The translations under genes were made by a program, and so were the position numbers. DNA of 64,000 nucleotides, from assembly GCA_038380795.1 (NCBI GenBank), contig CM076264.1:15064001-15128000 (forward strand), written 5' to 3'. Below, piece by piece: positions 25,097 to 36,900 of this stretch. Below the pieces are notes generated by a model. That model saw nothing but the letters and a program-made list of their open reading frames with translations, did not search any database and had not been told where the DNA came from. Source of the DNA: Pyrocephalus nanus (Eukaryota > Chordata > Aves > Passeriformes > Tyrannidae). Each line of letters opens with the position of its first letter. Within the stretch, counting starts at the first letter, position 1.

Positions 25097-25439
25097 ATGT
25101 TGTTAAATAAACAAAAAGTTGGCCATGCAAAGTATCCTTTGCAATTACTCCTCAAGAAAATTATAGATGAGATGAAGAAAAAGCTGCAACAAGACAGGTC
25201 TCCAAGATAAATCCACACTATCTGAACATTGACTTTTAGTGTTCACATACAAAGCTGTAAAAGTCTACTTCTCAGCAGAGGCAACCACTGTACAATTATG
25301 ACATATTTTGACAAGATACTTAGTATTTTCCCTGTAGGAAAAAAATTAGGAAAGCCTAAAATAGATCATCTAAGTGAATTGGTTTTTAAGTTACCATTTC
25401 TGCAATTGTTTGTTGCTTTTGATAAATGCCTTAAGCATA

Positions 25440-25535
25440 CTTTGTGACTGTGGTGGGGCAAGGTAACAGATTGCCTTTGTTACCTGCCTCAGTTTCCTCA
25501 TCTTGAGAGTTAGGACAATACTTAAATGTTTTCTA
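25440..25535 (-). mobile_element. MIR/CORE-SINE-like fragment
   Basis: The plus strand resembles the reverse complement of an amniote MIR core. A 'gtgactgtggtggggcaagg' block is followed by 'ctgcctcagtttcctcatct' and 'gttaggacaatact', matching the order of the familiar MIR 'gtgacc-tgggcaag ... gcctcagtttcctcatctgt ... ggacaata'. The central 17-base phrase is nearly perfect. Such SINEs were active in early amniotes and survive as faint fossils in birds. Confidence 0.6.
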
Positions 25536-25566
25536 AAATTTAATTAACTACTAATTTTTTTTAAGC

Positions 25567-25622
25567 TACAGAATTCTGTACCGGTGTTTAAAAGTGCAAC
25601 AGCAAAAGTAGCTGTTGCATTT
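25567..25622. repeat. Palindrome followed by a 12-bp stem hairpin
   Basis: tacagaattctgta (25567-25580) is a perfect 14-bp palindrome. Twelve bases downstream, 25592-25603 pairs with 25611-25622 through a 7-nt loop (aaaagta). Eleven of the pairs are Watson-Crick and one is G-T. The pair lies about 30 bp right of the MIR-like fragment at 25440-25535. The stem is too short for a canonical microRNA precursor. Confidence 0.75.
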
Positions 25623-26033
25623 GTCTGCATCAAAGGTACAGCAGCCTAACTCACCCTGAACAATGTTACCTCGAACTGAATAACAACATAACTGCATGAC
25701 TTTGTCTCGTAAATGGCTGTAAATCTGACTTCAACTTGAAGTCACAGAGGAAAGACAAAGAACTACAAATTATTTGTAAGAGAAAGAACTTTTAGGTAGT
25801 AACACAAATACAGGTATTCAGATTTTGAATAGCCAGTCACAAAAGCTGCTAAGATTGAAGATGAAATCAAGTATGACCTGAAACACTGGAAGGTAAAGAA
25901 AGCAGGGTCATTTCCAACCCTTCCACAAGAAGGAAGCTGTAGGCTGAGATTGTCAGTGATAGTTTTTTTGATCCTCCTAGCCAAGTCTTGTTAGCATGAA
26001 TGAATCATATATGCTGCTTTTCAATTTTAAGAT

Positions 26034-26071
26034 ATTATATGCACTACTATATGCATTATATGCATTATTGT
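26034..26071. repeat. Short degenerate repeat of tatgcattat type
   Basis: Three to four degenerate copies of a 9-11-bp A/T unit containing tatgca are strung together. Read in frame they give a low-complexity H/Y/M peptide, which is a sign of repeat rather than coding sequence. Confidence 0.75.
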
Positions 26072-26757
26072 AGAAGCATAAATCACCTTGTCTGTTTAGA
26101 TGGATGCTGTTGCATCTGTTTACTGCCATTAGATGTTAAAAATACAGTTATAGTCATTGAAAAGGATTATGAAGACACACCATTTTATTTTTGAACCACT
26201 GGTGTTGTTGTAACTACTTAGGATTACAACTATTTCTTTTTAACAAAAAATAATTTCTTGGGGTTTTTTATCTTTTCTAGTTCTTTCCTTTTTTACTTCA
26301 GCTCTTTGCAGAAGCAATGGAGCCATAAAACAGCCTCAGTCCTTTGCTGGCTCAAGTAAGCAGCAATATTGTAATGTAAGTTTCTGTTGCAAAAAAATTC
26401 ATTAAAAGCAAAGATGACAGCTTGACTTTTAGATCACAGGCAGAATTACAGGGCTGGCATGTAAGGAAAAAAAATAATCATATTCTTCCTGGATATGGAA
26501 TTCTCTGAGATAATAAATATGGAAACCTGTACTGACATTCTCGGTCAGTCTCCTAAATATAACTAATAACCAGATAGTCTGCTGATTCACAACCTTGGCT
26601 CCAATTTACAGTTATACATAGGCAGATTTCCCAAATCACCACACTGGCAACACAAATAAGAAGTGAGATGTACAGAGAGATGTGAACAGTGGGAAAAAGC
26701 AAATAATTCTAGCGCGAATGCAGAGATGGGTGAACATTAGAAAGCTTAGACCTTGGG

Positions 26758-26821
26758 TCTGCTTTTGTTTTCTAAATTTGGGGGTCCCTTTTTTCTGCTT
26801 TTGTTAGCTAAGTTTGGGGTT
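26758..26821. repeat. 36-bp tandem duplication
   Basis: The segment tctgcttttgtt--ctaa-tttgggg occurs at 26758 and again at 26794. The first copy is followed by a gtcccttttt spacer that completes the 36-bp period. Identity is about 25 of 28 over the shared part. Confidence 0.8.
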
Positions 26822-29800
26822 GAGAAGAATTAGGGTCAGGGGAAAGGCTGCCAGCCCATGGAGACACAGTTTAACGTTGACTTCAGAGCAGCACCAATGA
26901 CCAGACACACCAGGAGTGTTGTCTGCCTCCGAAGAAAAACCATTCCTATAATTTTAAGCATGTCTTTTAAAGTTGGCAAACCAGCACCTGGAGAAAGGCA
27001 AATGAAACTCATAAAACTCCTGAGACAAATACACTAATATTAGAGGAAGCCTATACCTAATACTATAAACCAATTTCAAATTCACCAAGTTTGAATACAC
27101 ACAGGTATATATATGTATGTGACATAAAGTCATGGAATCTTCTTAATCTGTGATTCTGCAATTCTCTTAAAGTACAGGCAGTTGAGTACCAGCTCTCTCA
27201 CTGTATAGTTCCCCCAAAGACTAAAGTGATCACTATGTATATGAGATTGTACTATGATCTAACAGCTTGGAAAAGCTGGTGTCTCAAATAATTCATTATG
27301 ATTTTAAATCCAGAAACACAAAAGCTGGAAGAACACTGTTTCAGTATGAGTAGAAGTGAAAAAAGAAAGCAACAAACAATAGAAGACAAATGATACAAAA
27401 ATATTAGCTAAATTATAAACTTGAAAATAATCTATTCTATTTTCTTTACATATAATACAAAGCTGCATCATGTCTCTATTAGCACTTCCAATAGTTAGCT
27501 ACAGTATATATATGCTGATATGGGATTATGTTCTGTGTGTTATGGCTGGTTATATATTTCTCAAAAATTAATCCACTTTGAAATTTATTAAGCAGTAAAA
27601 CTAAAATTCTATTAACCTTAATGGGATTTACACGAGGGAATTCACACTTAATATGGATGCAACACTGACACTTAAAACTGTTGCCAGGAAAAAAAAGAGA
27701 GGCTTAGTGCAATTAAAGCAAAGCCATCACATTTTCTATTTATGTAGTCCTTCACAAGGGTAATCCTCTGTGTATTAAGGGGAGAGAAGAAAAAGCCACA
27801 GACTGGTTAGTGTTTAAGCTGCTCGGATGCCAAGTGAGATAACTGCATTTGCCAATAAAGGGTGGTCTTACTGCTGTGGGACTAATAAACATGGGTAGAA
27901 GGATGGGAAGGTATTACCTTCAGTTTTCTTGTGGGTCCTGAAAGTGCTATTTCTCACATTTTCTACTGTAGAATGCTGTACAGTGATGTTTGAATACATT
28001 CCCTGTTATATAAGATACATGTAATAGAATGAACATAAATTCACATTCTAATGTACCAGCCATTACTTGCAACCAAACTAAAGTAAAATTCAGATTTTTC
28101 TCAAGAGAATATTGAGCCCTGCTGTTTCCAGGGTAAAATTAATTGTGGAGTAGCCTGTAAATGATCTAGTTAACACATGGGAGATGACTGGAAGTCTGAG
28201 TAATATCTGAGTATGTGATCCTGTATTCAGTTTTCCAAGAATAGATTTATCGGATGCAAAGTACTAAAAGTAGGATTGCTGAAGAGCTGAGATTTCAATG
28301 GAAAAGAACAGAAGAATCTTGAGTTTTCTTTGAAGGGGATCACTTAATGATGGATACATCAGAATGAGGGCTGCAAAGAGAAAGATAGGGATGCTGGAAC
28401 TTGTTGCCTTGCCTGTGCCAAGGAGGAATGGCATTTGGACAGATCCTACTGCAGGAGCGACAGCAGAATCTGGAGAACATTTTGGATCCTGCGGGTACAA
28501 CTATAGGACTCCTTAGACTTTCAAGCTTTGTGGGGTGACACACAGGAGCTGTAACAAGCAGACAGCTCTTCTGAAGATGGCCATAGTAAAGGTTGTCTTT
28601 GAAGTGATTTCACAGGTTTAAAAGTGGTGCATCAGACACACCTTGGGTACTCATGTTATAGAAAAGTTGAATTATATCACCTGGAACTTTGTCCTAGAAC
28701 TATGTTTCACTCAAAGCAAGTCAGGTTACCCAGGTGATACCTTGCCCTATCTGCCTTATATACCAGTCCCAATGAAAATATTTGTAATACTGAGGTTTAA
28801 CCTTCTGCAAAATCAAGTCAAATAAAAGCCCTTGAAACAATCATGAAGGAATTAGAAAAAGAAAATCTTGTGTAAATTAATAGAAACATCTCAGACTTCA
28901 CAAGGTTCCTGATTTGGATTCCCTCATATAAAAATAAGGGCCTGAAACAAAACTACTGAAATGAATTCTAGTACAAATAAATTGGTACTTTTAGAATAAG
29001 CCACACTGTAAATGCACATGGATATATACTGACATTAACATGTATTCTGAAATGATGAAAAAGAATCACTTCCTTTCTTATGCTGCTTTTCTTTCATTAG
29101 GAATTAAATATTCACAAAATAAAGCCTTTCCCATGCTCTTAGCATCTTTGCCCTTTCTTGACAGTGCAACCCTGATATGCTAACACTAGCATAAAGCTTT
29201 CTAATATAGATTTTCAGCTGGAAGCCTGGTTTGTTATTCTGCTCATGTCATTCTGCCCAGAAGGGTTTGGAAGACAACCATTTTAAAGCCAGTAAAGTTG
29301 AGTTCCCCTCTTCACAACATGATCTACTGTGTCAACATTCTTCATTAGCAAAGATAAACTATGTAAAAATCTGAAAATTAAATTAGATGGCAAAGAGATG
29401 AATTTAATGGTAACTACCTTCTGAACACAGAATTAATTTGATTTTGGTCTTACAGTAAGCTTTCTCATACACAGAATAAGAGCCAGGCTGTGAATCTGAG
29501 CCTGGATCTTTTCTCTCCATGTGGGCAGAGGGTTCATTTGCAAGAGCATTTGCATTTGACAATTTTGGGCTTCTGTATTTTGGATTGAATTCTCCTTTTC
29601 ATCACATAATTGTAATAATAGAAGCATAACAGAAAATGCTTCATCTTTATGTATCTGTGCCAGGAATTTTAAAATGGTGATTGATTTTGGTCAAAGCAAT
29701 TGGTCTAGAAGAACAGGAGGCACAGGAGGAAAATCCTGATCCCTGAGCTAATCTTTTAATAAAATGTCTGCAACTGAACAGTCAGGTATCCAAATCTTGA

Positions 29801-31193
29801 TCCGAAAAGCCCCTTGATACAGAATGAAATGGAAGACATCCTTTCCAAAAGCCCACCAAACTTAATGGAACCTTTCCCTGACTTCCAATACCATAGCATC
29901 AAGGTTTCTATCTGTAAACAGCAAGCTTGTCAGACCAGTAGGGGTTTGGAGCCTTTCAGCATTGTTGTATTCCACAGTGTGCTTGTGTGCTGCAAAGAGG
30001 CAGGACAAGGCATGAACCCGCTAATAATTTTCGGTACTGGCTGCCAATGCAGAATGTGCCAGCTTCTGATCAGAACATAAATGCCTTTTCTGATGGCCCA
30101 GATCAGTTGAACAGGAGAAGTGCCTGTGTGGTGGGCAAGGTCTGCATTCAGTTGCTGCTCTCACAGAGGAGTGTTCAGGCTCCTTTGACACTAAATTGCT
30201 TTAATACTAAACTTAACACTTAGTCCCATAGTGGTTATGAACAGCAAGTAGTTCCCCACAGTGGCTGAACTTCCCAAGCAGGGCTTAGAAACAGCCTCTA
30301 CACAACTATCTGGTTTGGAAAAGCAGATTAGCCATCCCATAGAGCTTTTTCTTGAACCCTCTCACACGCAGAGAGAAAATCTGAATACCGCTGAATATTT
30401 ACGCCATAGTCCCTTGCGGTGCAATGAACTTCATGCTAAGATCATTAAAACAAATACTGCATTGTTCATCTTGTATTTCCATTTTTTTGTAGTGATATTG
30501 AGGACTATTTTACATTCAAATGCTATCTGTCTTGAATTAATGAGGATAAGAAGCATGCAGTACATTGCTACATATTTTCAGTAGCCCTTATGTTGTTTTC
30601 ACCCTGTGAATGTTCTTGAGGGGAAATATACCAAAAGAAAAGACATATATGAAAGGAAAAAGTAGTTATGCTGCATTCTCTCTCCCTTCCTACTCATATA
30701 TCTGTCTTTATTCTTTCTGCAAAATAACCACATGGCTGATGGGCCACAAGAGAAAATATAGAGAGAAATATTGAGCAAGAAAGAAATAAATTGAAAAAGT
30801 TTATTTCTCTTAGAAATCTGTGCATCAAATGGACAACAGGCATCATAATTCTTTCCTAATATTCCAAATTCCTTATCATCTCCAATCATATTCAGTGAGA
30901 AAACAGCCACTGCATCTGTACTTCCTTGCTAATTTATCATGCTACACTATGCTCCAGTAACCAGCTTCCCTAAATGTTCAGATCAGGCATCAATCTGGAT
31001 CAACACATATCCAGTCATAATTCCATGCTGCTAAAACCCACGTACCAGGAAATGGAGGTGCAAACAGGTTTGTGCACATGGATGCAGAAATTCAGTAATC
31101 TGGAGATGCACAGACAGGACATCTGTAGGCTGGCTGTCCAAGACCAGTTTACTTCCTGCTTTATTTACTGGTTCAACAGTCATGTTTTATGTA

Positions 31194-31217
31194 TGTGTGT
31201 GTGTGTGTGTGTGTGTG
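31194..31217. repeat. (TG)12 microsatellite
   Basis: Uninterrupted TG dinucleotides, 24 bp. It is followed within 10 bp by a 20-bp palindrome and then by mixed TA/TG repeats to about 31268. It is likely length-polymorphic. Confidence 0.95.
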
Positions 31218-31225
31218 AAACCAAC

Positions 31226-31245
31226 ACATCCATATATATGGATGT
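31226..31245. repeat. 20-bp perfect palindrome
   Basis: The half-site acatccatat is followed directly by its exact reverse complement. The flanks do not extend the symmetry. The neighbouring TG and TA tracts suggest a slippage-prone or cruciform-prone spot rather than a protein site. Confidence 0.85.
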
Positions 31246-32931
31246 ATATGTGTGTACATATATATACAATTTTTTATTCTCAAGTTTGTGCCTGTACTAC
31301 CTTCAATTATGCAATTAAATTATTATAAGCTTCCCTGTATTATTTAAAATACTACTGATAAATTTCTATGCATTTCATTGCATTCCTGTTTAAATAAATC
31401 AATGACATTAATTTTATATAGCATTGCAATTAATTTTAGTTGAATATTCAACCTTAATGAAATTAATATTTAACAGATTTCTGCAATCTGTCCAAGACTG
31501 TTTGCGAAAGAACAATATTATTCCTACTGCTGCATTTGAAGTAAAAGTTCCTTAACTCTGAGAAACTGAGAAAATTAGTTCACAACAGAATATTAGGTCA
31601 TGTCCTCATACAAAACTCCTGAAACATTCAAACATACCCACACATCTGGGAAGCTGTTGCTATAAAAACTCTCTCGTGCAAGTAATCCTTACTCAGCCTT
31701 TAGTCAAATTCCAAACATTCAACAAAGCTCATAATTTCCTGAAAAGTCAACATTTTCTTTCAGAGGAAGTGGCCGGGTAGTCAGGTGATGACATAGAAAT
31801 GCTGAAATAAGAATGCTAAATCAAGAATTTCAGAGATAATGCATACAACTCATTTTGCCACAATATTCAGTTCAAATATATTTTTCAATAATTTTTATCT
31901 CTGGGAGCAAAAAACTTCTCATCTGTTGAAATCCAGTATATGGTTAGCAACAAACACATCTTTTGTCCTGTAAGAATTTACTATTTTATCAGTGGCTGAA
32001 TCCTGGGAAATCAACACAAGTTTTCTGCCAGAATTAATTGATCTATATGAATAACTCTTGATAAAAATATTGTATGCTTTTGTGGCCCCTATATTTTCTT
32101 GTTCTTTGTGCTATCAGCTCTCATAAACACAAAAATTTACTTTGAACAATTCTGCTCTGAGAAGCTATAAAGATTAAACACTAAGATCTATACATTCATG
32201 ACATCAGATGTCCACTGTCAGAAAATAGGAAACTTCAGTGCAAACTGCAGACTTGTGGCAAAAATCTATCATTTCTGATCTTTTCAGTGCAAGTAAAGAA
32301 ATGGTAGCATGGTGAAAGCACCCTTATTTTTTTTTTAGGACTGTTGTTACTAGTTGATGGAAAATTGTCTTCAGAATCGCTATTATGATTAAAAGCCATG
32401 CATGGATGTAATACAATCAAATAAATTTTTATTAGACTGGGTTTTCCTTGTTAAATCACAGTAACTCTCTCCTCTAGAGGCACTGTGTTTATTTAAGCTG
32501 ACCTTAAATACCATTTCATTTATGGGCTGTGTTTAGCCCTATAAATAGGGTAGTTAAAATAATTTCTGTATAAAATCTATAGAGAAATTTAGGACCCTTC
32601 CCTATTAACAAGAAGAACAGAAGGTAATCTTATTTAAAGAAAGGGAACAGTCACTGGAAATACAAACTGGACAGTTAGTCAGATCCCTTCTTCTATGAGG
32701 GAGTGTATTTTTATCCCCTTTTGTGCCCAAATGATATTTGCTGTATCCTGGGCATGTTCTCCAACCCTCAAAAAGTAGACTGAGAGTAGAAACTGATTTT
32801 TTCCACTCACTGGTTTTAAGGAAGACTCCTGGAACCTTTACTCCATCCTGGCCAAATGCACAGCAGGGAGCCCACTTCTTTCAGGATCATCAAGATATTT
32901 TGTAGACTTTTTCAGTGTTCTTGTCACCTCA

Positions 32932-33125
32932 CAGAATCACCACATGGCTGAGGATGCAAAGGGCCTTGCAGGTCATCTTGTTTAACCCACTGCTCAAGCA
33001 GGGCCTCCTTCAGCAAATTGCCAAGGACCATGACTTTTGAATATCTTCAAAGGTGCAGACTCCACAACCCCTGTGGCAATGCTCACACACCCTCACAATA
33101 AAGTGCCATGTGGATTTCCCAGAAC
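32932..33125 (-). mobile_element. CR1 LINE, diverged 3' fragment
   Basis: The plus strand shows the reversed terminus of the CR1 subtype whose end reads 'cacagaatcac--atggctgagg', followed by 'gcaggtcatcttgtttaac', 'actgctcaagcagggcc' and 'gactccacaacccctgtgg', then 'caccctcacaataaag'. Similarity fades after about 33125, although weak resemblance may continue toward 33220. No coding frame is preserved. It sits immediately left of, and in the same orientation as, the CR1 copy at 33228. Confidence 0.8.
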
Positions 33126-33227
33126 AGGTCAGAGGAGAGTTCCTCATAAATGGTGCCTTGCAGGCACTTTCTTGCTTACATGCAAATGCTTGAGGTGACT
33201 CTGCTTAAGCCCTGTTTTGTTGTTTAT

Positions 33228-33741
33228 CATAGAATTATTTAGGTTGAAAAAGGCCTCTAAGATCATCAAGTCGATACATTACCTCAGCACTGCCAAATCC
33301 ATCACTAAACTATATCCCCAAGTGCCACATCTACAGGTTTTTTTAACAATTCCAAGGATGGCAACTCCACTAGTTTCCTAGGCATCCTGTTCCAATACTC
33401 TTCAACTCTTTCAGTGAAGAAATTTTTTCTAATATCCAAGCTAAATATCCCCTGGTGCAACATGAGGACATTTCCTCTCATCCCATTGCTTATTACCCGT
33501 GAGAAGAGACCAACCCTCACCTTGCTACAACCTCAGGCAGTTGTAGAGAGCAGTAAGGTCACCCCTGAGCCTCCTTTTCTCCAGGCTGAACACCCCCAGC
33601 TACCTCATCTGCTCCTGATCAGACTCGTGCTCCAGACCCTTCATCACCTTTGTTGCCCTTCTCTGGACACACTCTGGAACCTCATAACCCTGTCATGATG
33701 GGCCCAAAACTGAACACAGTATCTAAGGTGCAGCCTCACAA
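33228..33741 (-). mobile_element. CR1 LINE, 5'-truncated copy with ORF2 C-terminus
   Basis: The reversed CR1 terminus begins 'tcatagaattatttaggtt'. It continues through the standard blocks 'gaagagaccaaccctcacct', 'cctccttttctccaggctga' and 'ggcccaaaactgaacacagt'. On the minus strand the frame at 33305-33520 keeps the ORF2 C-terminal signature (FSLDIRKNFFTERVEEYWNRMPRKLV, LPSLELLKK) with several substitutions from the usual [10 protein letters not shown] form. The copy carries only the 3' UTR and ORF2 tail and cannot mobilise by itself. The right boundary is approximate, because similarity is lost after the 'gtgcagcctcac' block. Confidence 0.92.
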
Positions 33742-34699
33742 TTATGTGTTCACTTCGTTCACATCACCCCAAGCCCTTGTAGAAGACCCAAGTAGCACAG
33801 TGTTCAGCCTTGTCTTTTAGCTGCTGTAGCCCTTTTTTGACACAGGCTGAGTTCTGAAGTCCCAAAGCCTCTGGTAAGGACGTTGCCAAACTTCTTACTT
33901 GCAAGCCTCACCCAAAAGATCTGCCTTGCTACCGCATTTCAGAGCTCTATCCTGTTCACAGTAGTCATCGAGCCTTTGCAATAAAAACTCTTAATGTCCA
34001 TATGTGGCAAGCATTTGCTGTTTACACAGCCATTAGCCAATCTTTCCAGAAGATTTCTTTCTTGCATGCTATTTTCTTACTTGGGTTACAAGAGCAAAAA
34101 AACAGAGGCCTGTAGTAATATGTTTTAACAGGCAAAAACTCAAACATGAAGTCACAGCCACAGTCTTTTTTTCAGATGTGCTTTTCAACATAGTCTTAGG
34201 GTAACAGAAAAAAGAAATGTTTTTTTTCTTATTCTTTCATGGTAAGATTTAGTTTAGACTATCATTACTTCAGGCTGATATCTACATTGAAAGCAAGATT
34301 TAATCAAGAATTATAGTGCTTAATGCTGTTTTGCAGAGCTTTGATGGATTGATTCAGCCTTTCCTTAGTCACATGGCAAGTGAATGCAATAAAGAATGAA
34401 TAGTCCCCCTATCTGGTCTCTCCATGTTCTGTGGTATTCACACCAGCCTTAGTAAAACTGCTTTTTAAGATCAGTCTAAAAAAAAAGGTCAGAGCCTATC
34501 ACAAACTACTGTATCAAAGAAATATGCAAATCTTTCCTTGTTCCATATTCTCCCTAGCCTCCCACTACAATTATTAAATTACGGGGTATTAATAGAAACT
34601 AAATGAAGCACTCTGAAAAGATGAATTCCAAAGATGCAAAATTCAAATGCCAAATAGAGAGCATGCAATTAGGTTCTTAAATAATTCTTATCACAGTTC

Positions 34700-34715
34700 G
34701 TGCTAATATTAGCAC
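34700..34715. repeat. 16-bp perfect palindrome
   Basis: gtgctaat is followed directly by attagcac. Symmetry ends at both borders. The central TAATATTA offers back-to-back homeodomain-type ATTA cores, but nothing else supports a site. Confidence 0.75.
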
Positions 34716-35300
34716 TTCCAAAAAAACAATAGAAAACTGCAATATTCCAAGAGATACTCCATTGAAACAGCATAGTGAGGCACAGAGAAAGAATTTTGGT
34801 GAATGTCTGTGTTTTTATGATATTCACAAATAACATTTCTCTCCAGTTACAATAGGAAAAATTATTTTGCACTCCTAAAAGAATTAGTAATATTTCTGTG
34901 ATGATAATAAGAAAAAAGTGCTTTTTTTTTCCTGAACCAATAAAAAAATGAGGCTTTTCTGCTTAGAGTTTTCAGAGAGCACAAATTAGCACAAACTTTT
35001 TACCTAATTGGGCTCTTCAAGTAAGTATGCAGCAATGAGCATTAGTCTCTCCTCATTGCTTTTTAAAACCTTTATGTCTATCCAGGTCCAATAGCCTTAC
35101 AGATTTTAATGGCCTTAATGAAGAAAAAGACCATTGTTATTCAATTTGACTCAAGCAGATCTCCATTCAGAATGACAATGTCGCCATTCACAACGCTATT
35201 GTTAGAGTTGTGTCATCCTTTCTATTTTAAATCTTCTTGTTCAGGAAGTTCTAACTTGACAGTAATTTTTCTTCCTTGAATCCCAGGCTTTGCAAATAAA

Positions 35301-35324
35301 GTTGGTCAGTCAGTTGGTCAGTCT
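35301..35324. repeat. 12-bp tandem duplication
   Basis: gttggtcagtca is followed directly by gttggtcagtct, 11 of 12 identical. Confidence 0.8.
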
Positions 35325-36339
35325 GCGTGTCTATTATCTACACACATAATCTACATTCCTGCGGTAAACAATGCCAAAGGAGATAATCATTCCCTTGGTA
35401 GTTATTCAGAATATCACTTTTATAGATCTCAAAATCGCTCTTCTTCTAAAAAGTGAGGTTTGGCAAATGATTTACCCACCATAAAGTCCAATTAATTTTG
35501 ATTTCCCGATGACAAAAAAAATTTTAAGTGTAGAGTCCTCCAAAGCAGAATTATACCATAACCTGGAGCTGGATGCCATCTCAGCATGATATCAAATATT
35601 CACTCTAGAGGACACAATTTGCAAGAGCATAGACCAAGAACCATCAGGAGCAGGAATGAAAGTCTGGGTATTAGCTGAGCATCCTCAGCAGTCTAGCTGT
35701 CAGAGAACAAATTATTATATCTAGAAGAAAATATTGCTTTCTAAATGCTGGACCAAAAATGTTGGGAAAAATTGGAAGGTGAGAGGAACAAATGGCTCTC
35801 GCTCAGACCAGGGCAAGCTGAAGGGAAATAGAAGGAGAGTAAGTGAAAAAACTAATATCTCAACTCCCTTTGTTTTTCTCTCCTCCCACATTTCTCTCAG
35901 AAAAACTAAATAATGCAAGTTTGGAATAACTACTATGACTACAGAAGTCACCAAAAAACCCCGCAGCCTGGAGAAAAAGCTTTCAGTCCATGAGAACTGC
36001 ATTCATGGAACCACACGGGATCCACCCAAAATGCTCAGTAAGTGAAAATGGGTTTCTGAAAGAAAAGTACTACTTACCAGTCTAGGCTTAGACTCTTGCC
36101 CTAGGGCTGACACCAGAGGTCAGATTAGATACGGACTTCTGTATCCTCCTTCATTTAAGGGGTGCCTAGAACGGAGATTTAAATAATCTCCTCTTCCCTG
36201 AAAGTTATTTTTAATATCAGATCACCAATATATCAGCTGTTTATACCAAATAATGTTTCTATATGTGTAGATATATCATTTACATATATCTATGAAGGTG
36301 TTTGACTTGATTTTCTAATCAGGAAGTTTTTTAAACTTG

Positions 36340-36900
36340 GTTTCTTGCTCTAAAAGGTGATCACTTTTTCTGCAGAAGTGAAAGTTTCCCATTTACTAGC
36401 TGGCAGTACAGTCAGAATATGCTTAGAGCTGACTAGATGTATTATCACCTGTCAGCTATTTAGAGCTCCTATTAAGTTAGAAGATAGACCGGCACTGAGT
36501 TGGAGAAAACTACATCTGCTTTCCAGACATCAAACTGACATTTCCTGGAAAGAAAACACCCCACCTGTTCTCTGTAGTCTTTGGAGCTGCCAACAGGGCA
36601 GGCAGACATTATTTTCAGGTTAACAAACTGAAAACAGATTAATGAATATTAAAACTTTGCCACTCCATTATTAACCCCAGTGCGTTACTCAGGACTGGGA
36701 GCATTTGCATTAAATATGGCACCTGCTGGAGACTATTCAAGTGAACAAATCAGATGGAGGAATTAGGCCAGTAACAATTACTCTAGGGGAGGAAAAATGC
36801 CCTGACACAAATGGATTCCTGTTTTCCAAGTACTTTGACTCGGAACTGTCTTCTCATTGACGCTTAGCACTTTCTTATAACGTGGCCAATATTTATTGAT
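36340..36900. promoter_or_regulatory. Candidate conserved non-coding element
   Basis: A roughly 560-bp stretch has no repeats or long homopolymers and is dense in typical developmental transcription-factor cores. These include an octamer atttgcat at 36703-36710, an E-box cacctg at 36720-36725, a tatcacctgtcagc block near 36442 (E-box next to a TGTCA core), and ATTA/TAAT homeodomain cores around 36640-36680 and 36765-36780. The base composition is balanced compared with its AT-rich neighbours. This texture is what deeply conserved enhancers in vertebrate gene deserts look like, but conservation itself cannot be judged from one sequence. Confidence 0.3.

Larger units (their letters stand above)
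20941..25439. other. Non-genic single-copy DNA
   Basis: AT-rich. It includes a purine-rich zone with 10-bp ttaaagaaag/ttaaagaaaa repeats at 21991-22010, a (CAAA)4, an A15 tract and a (CAAAA)n tract. Open frames of up to 116 codons (24619-24969, minus) include homopolymer translation and are not credible genes. Confidence 0.6.
25623..32931. other. Non-genic single-copy DNA
   Basis: AT-rich. It holds the short repeats at 26034 and 26758 and the TG/palindrome cluster at 31194-31268. No exon with convincing splice borders or recognisable peptide was seen. Confidence 0.6.
33742..36339. other. Non-genic single-copy DNA
   Basis: It holds only short symmetric sequences (16-bp palindrome at 34700; stem tagatatat/atatatcta at 36268-36292 with a 7-nt loop) and a 12-bp duplication at 35301. 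Confidence 0.6.

Noticed and set aside
26820..26845. ttagggtcaggg considered as an interstitial telomeric repeat
   Set aside because: A single ttaggg unit without tandem repetition.
34350..34400. Possible MIR fragment (gtcacatggcaagtgaatg)
   Set aside because: Only one short block matches; flanks do not follow the MIR order.
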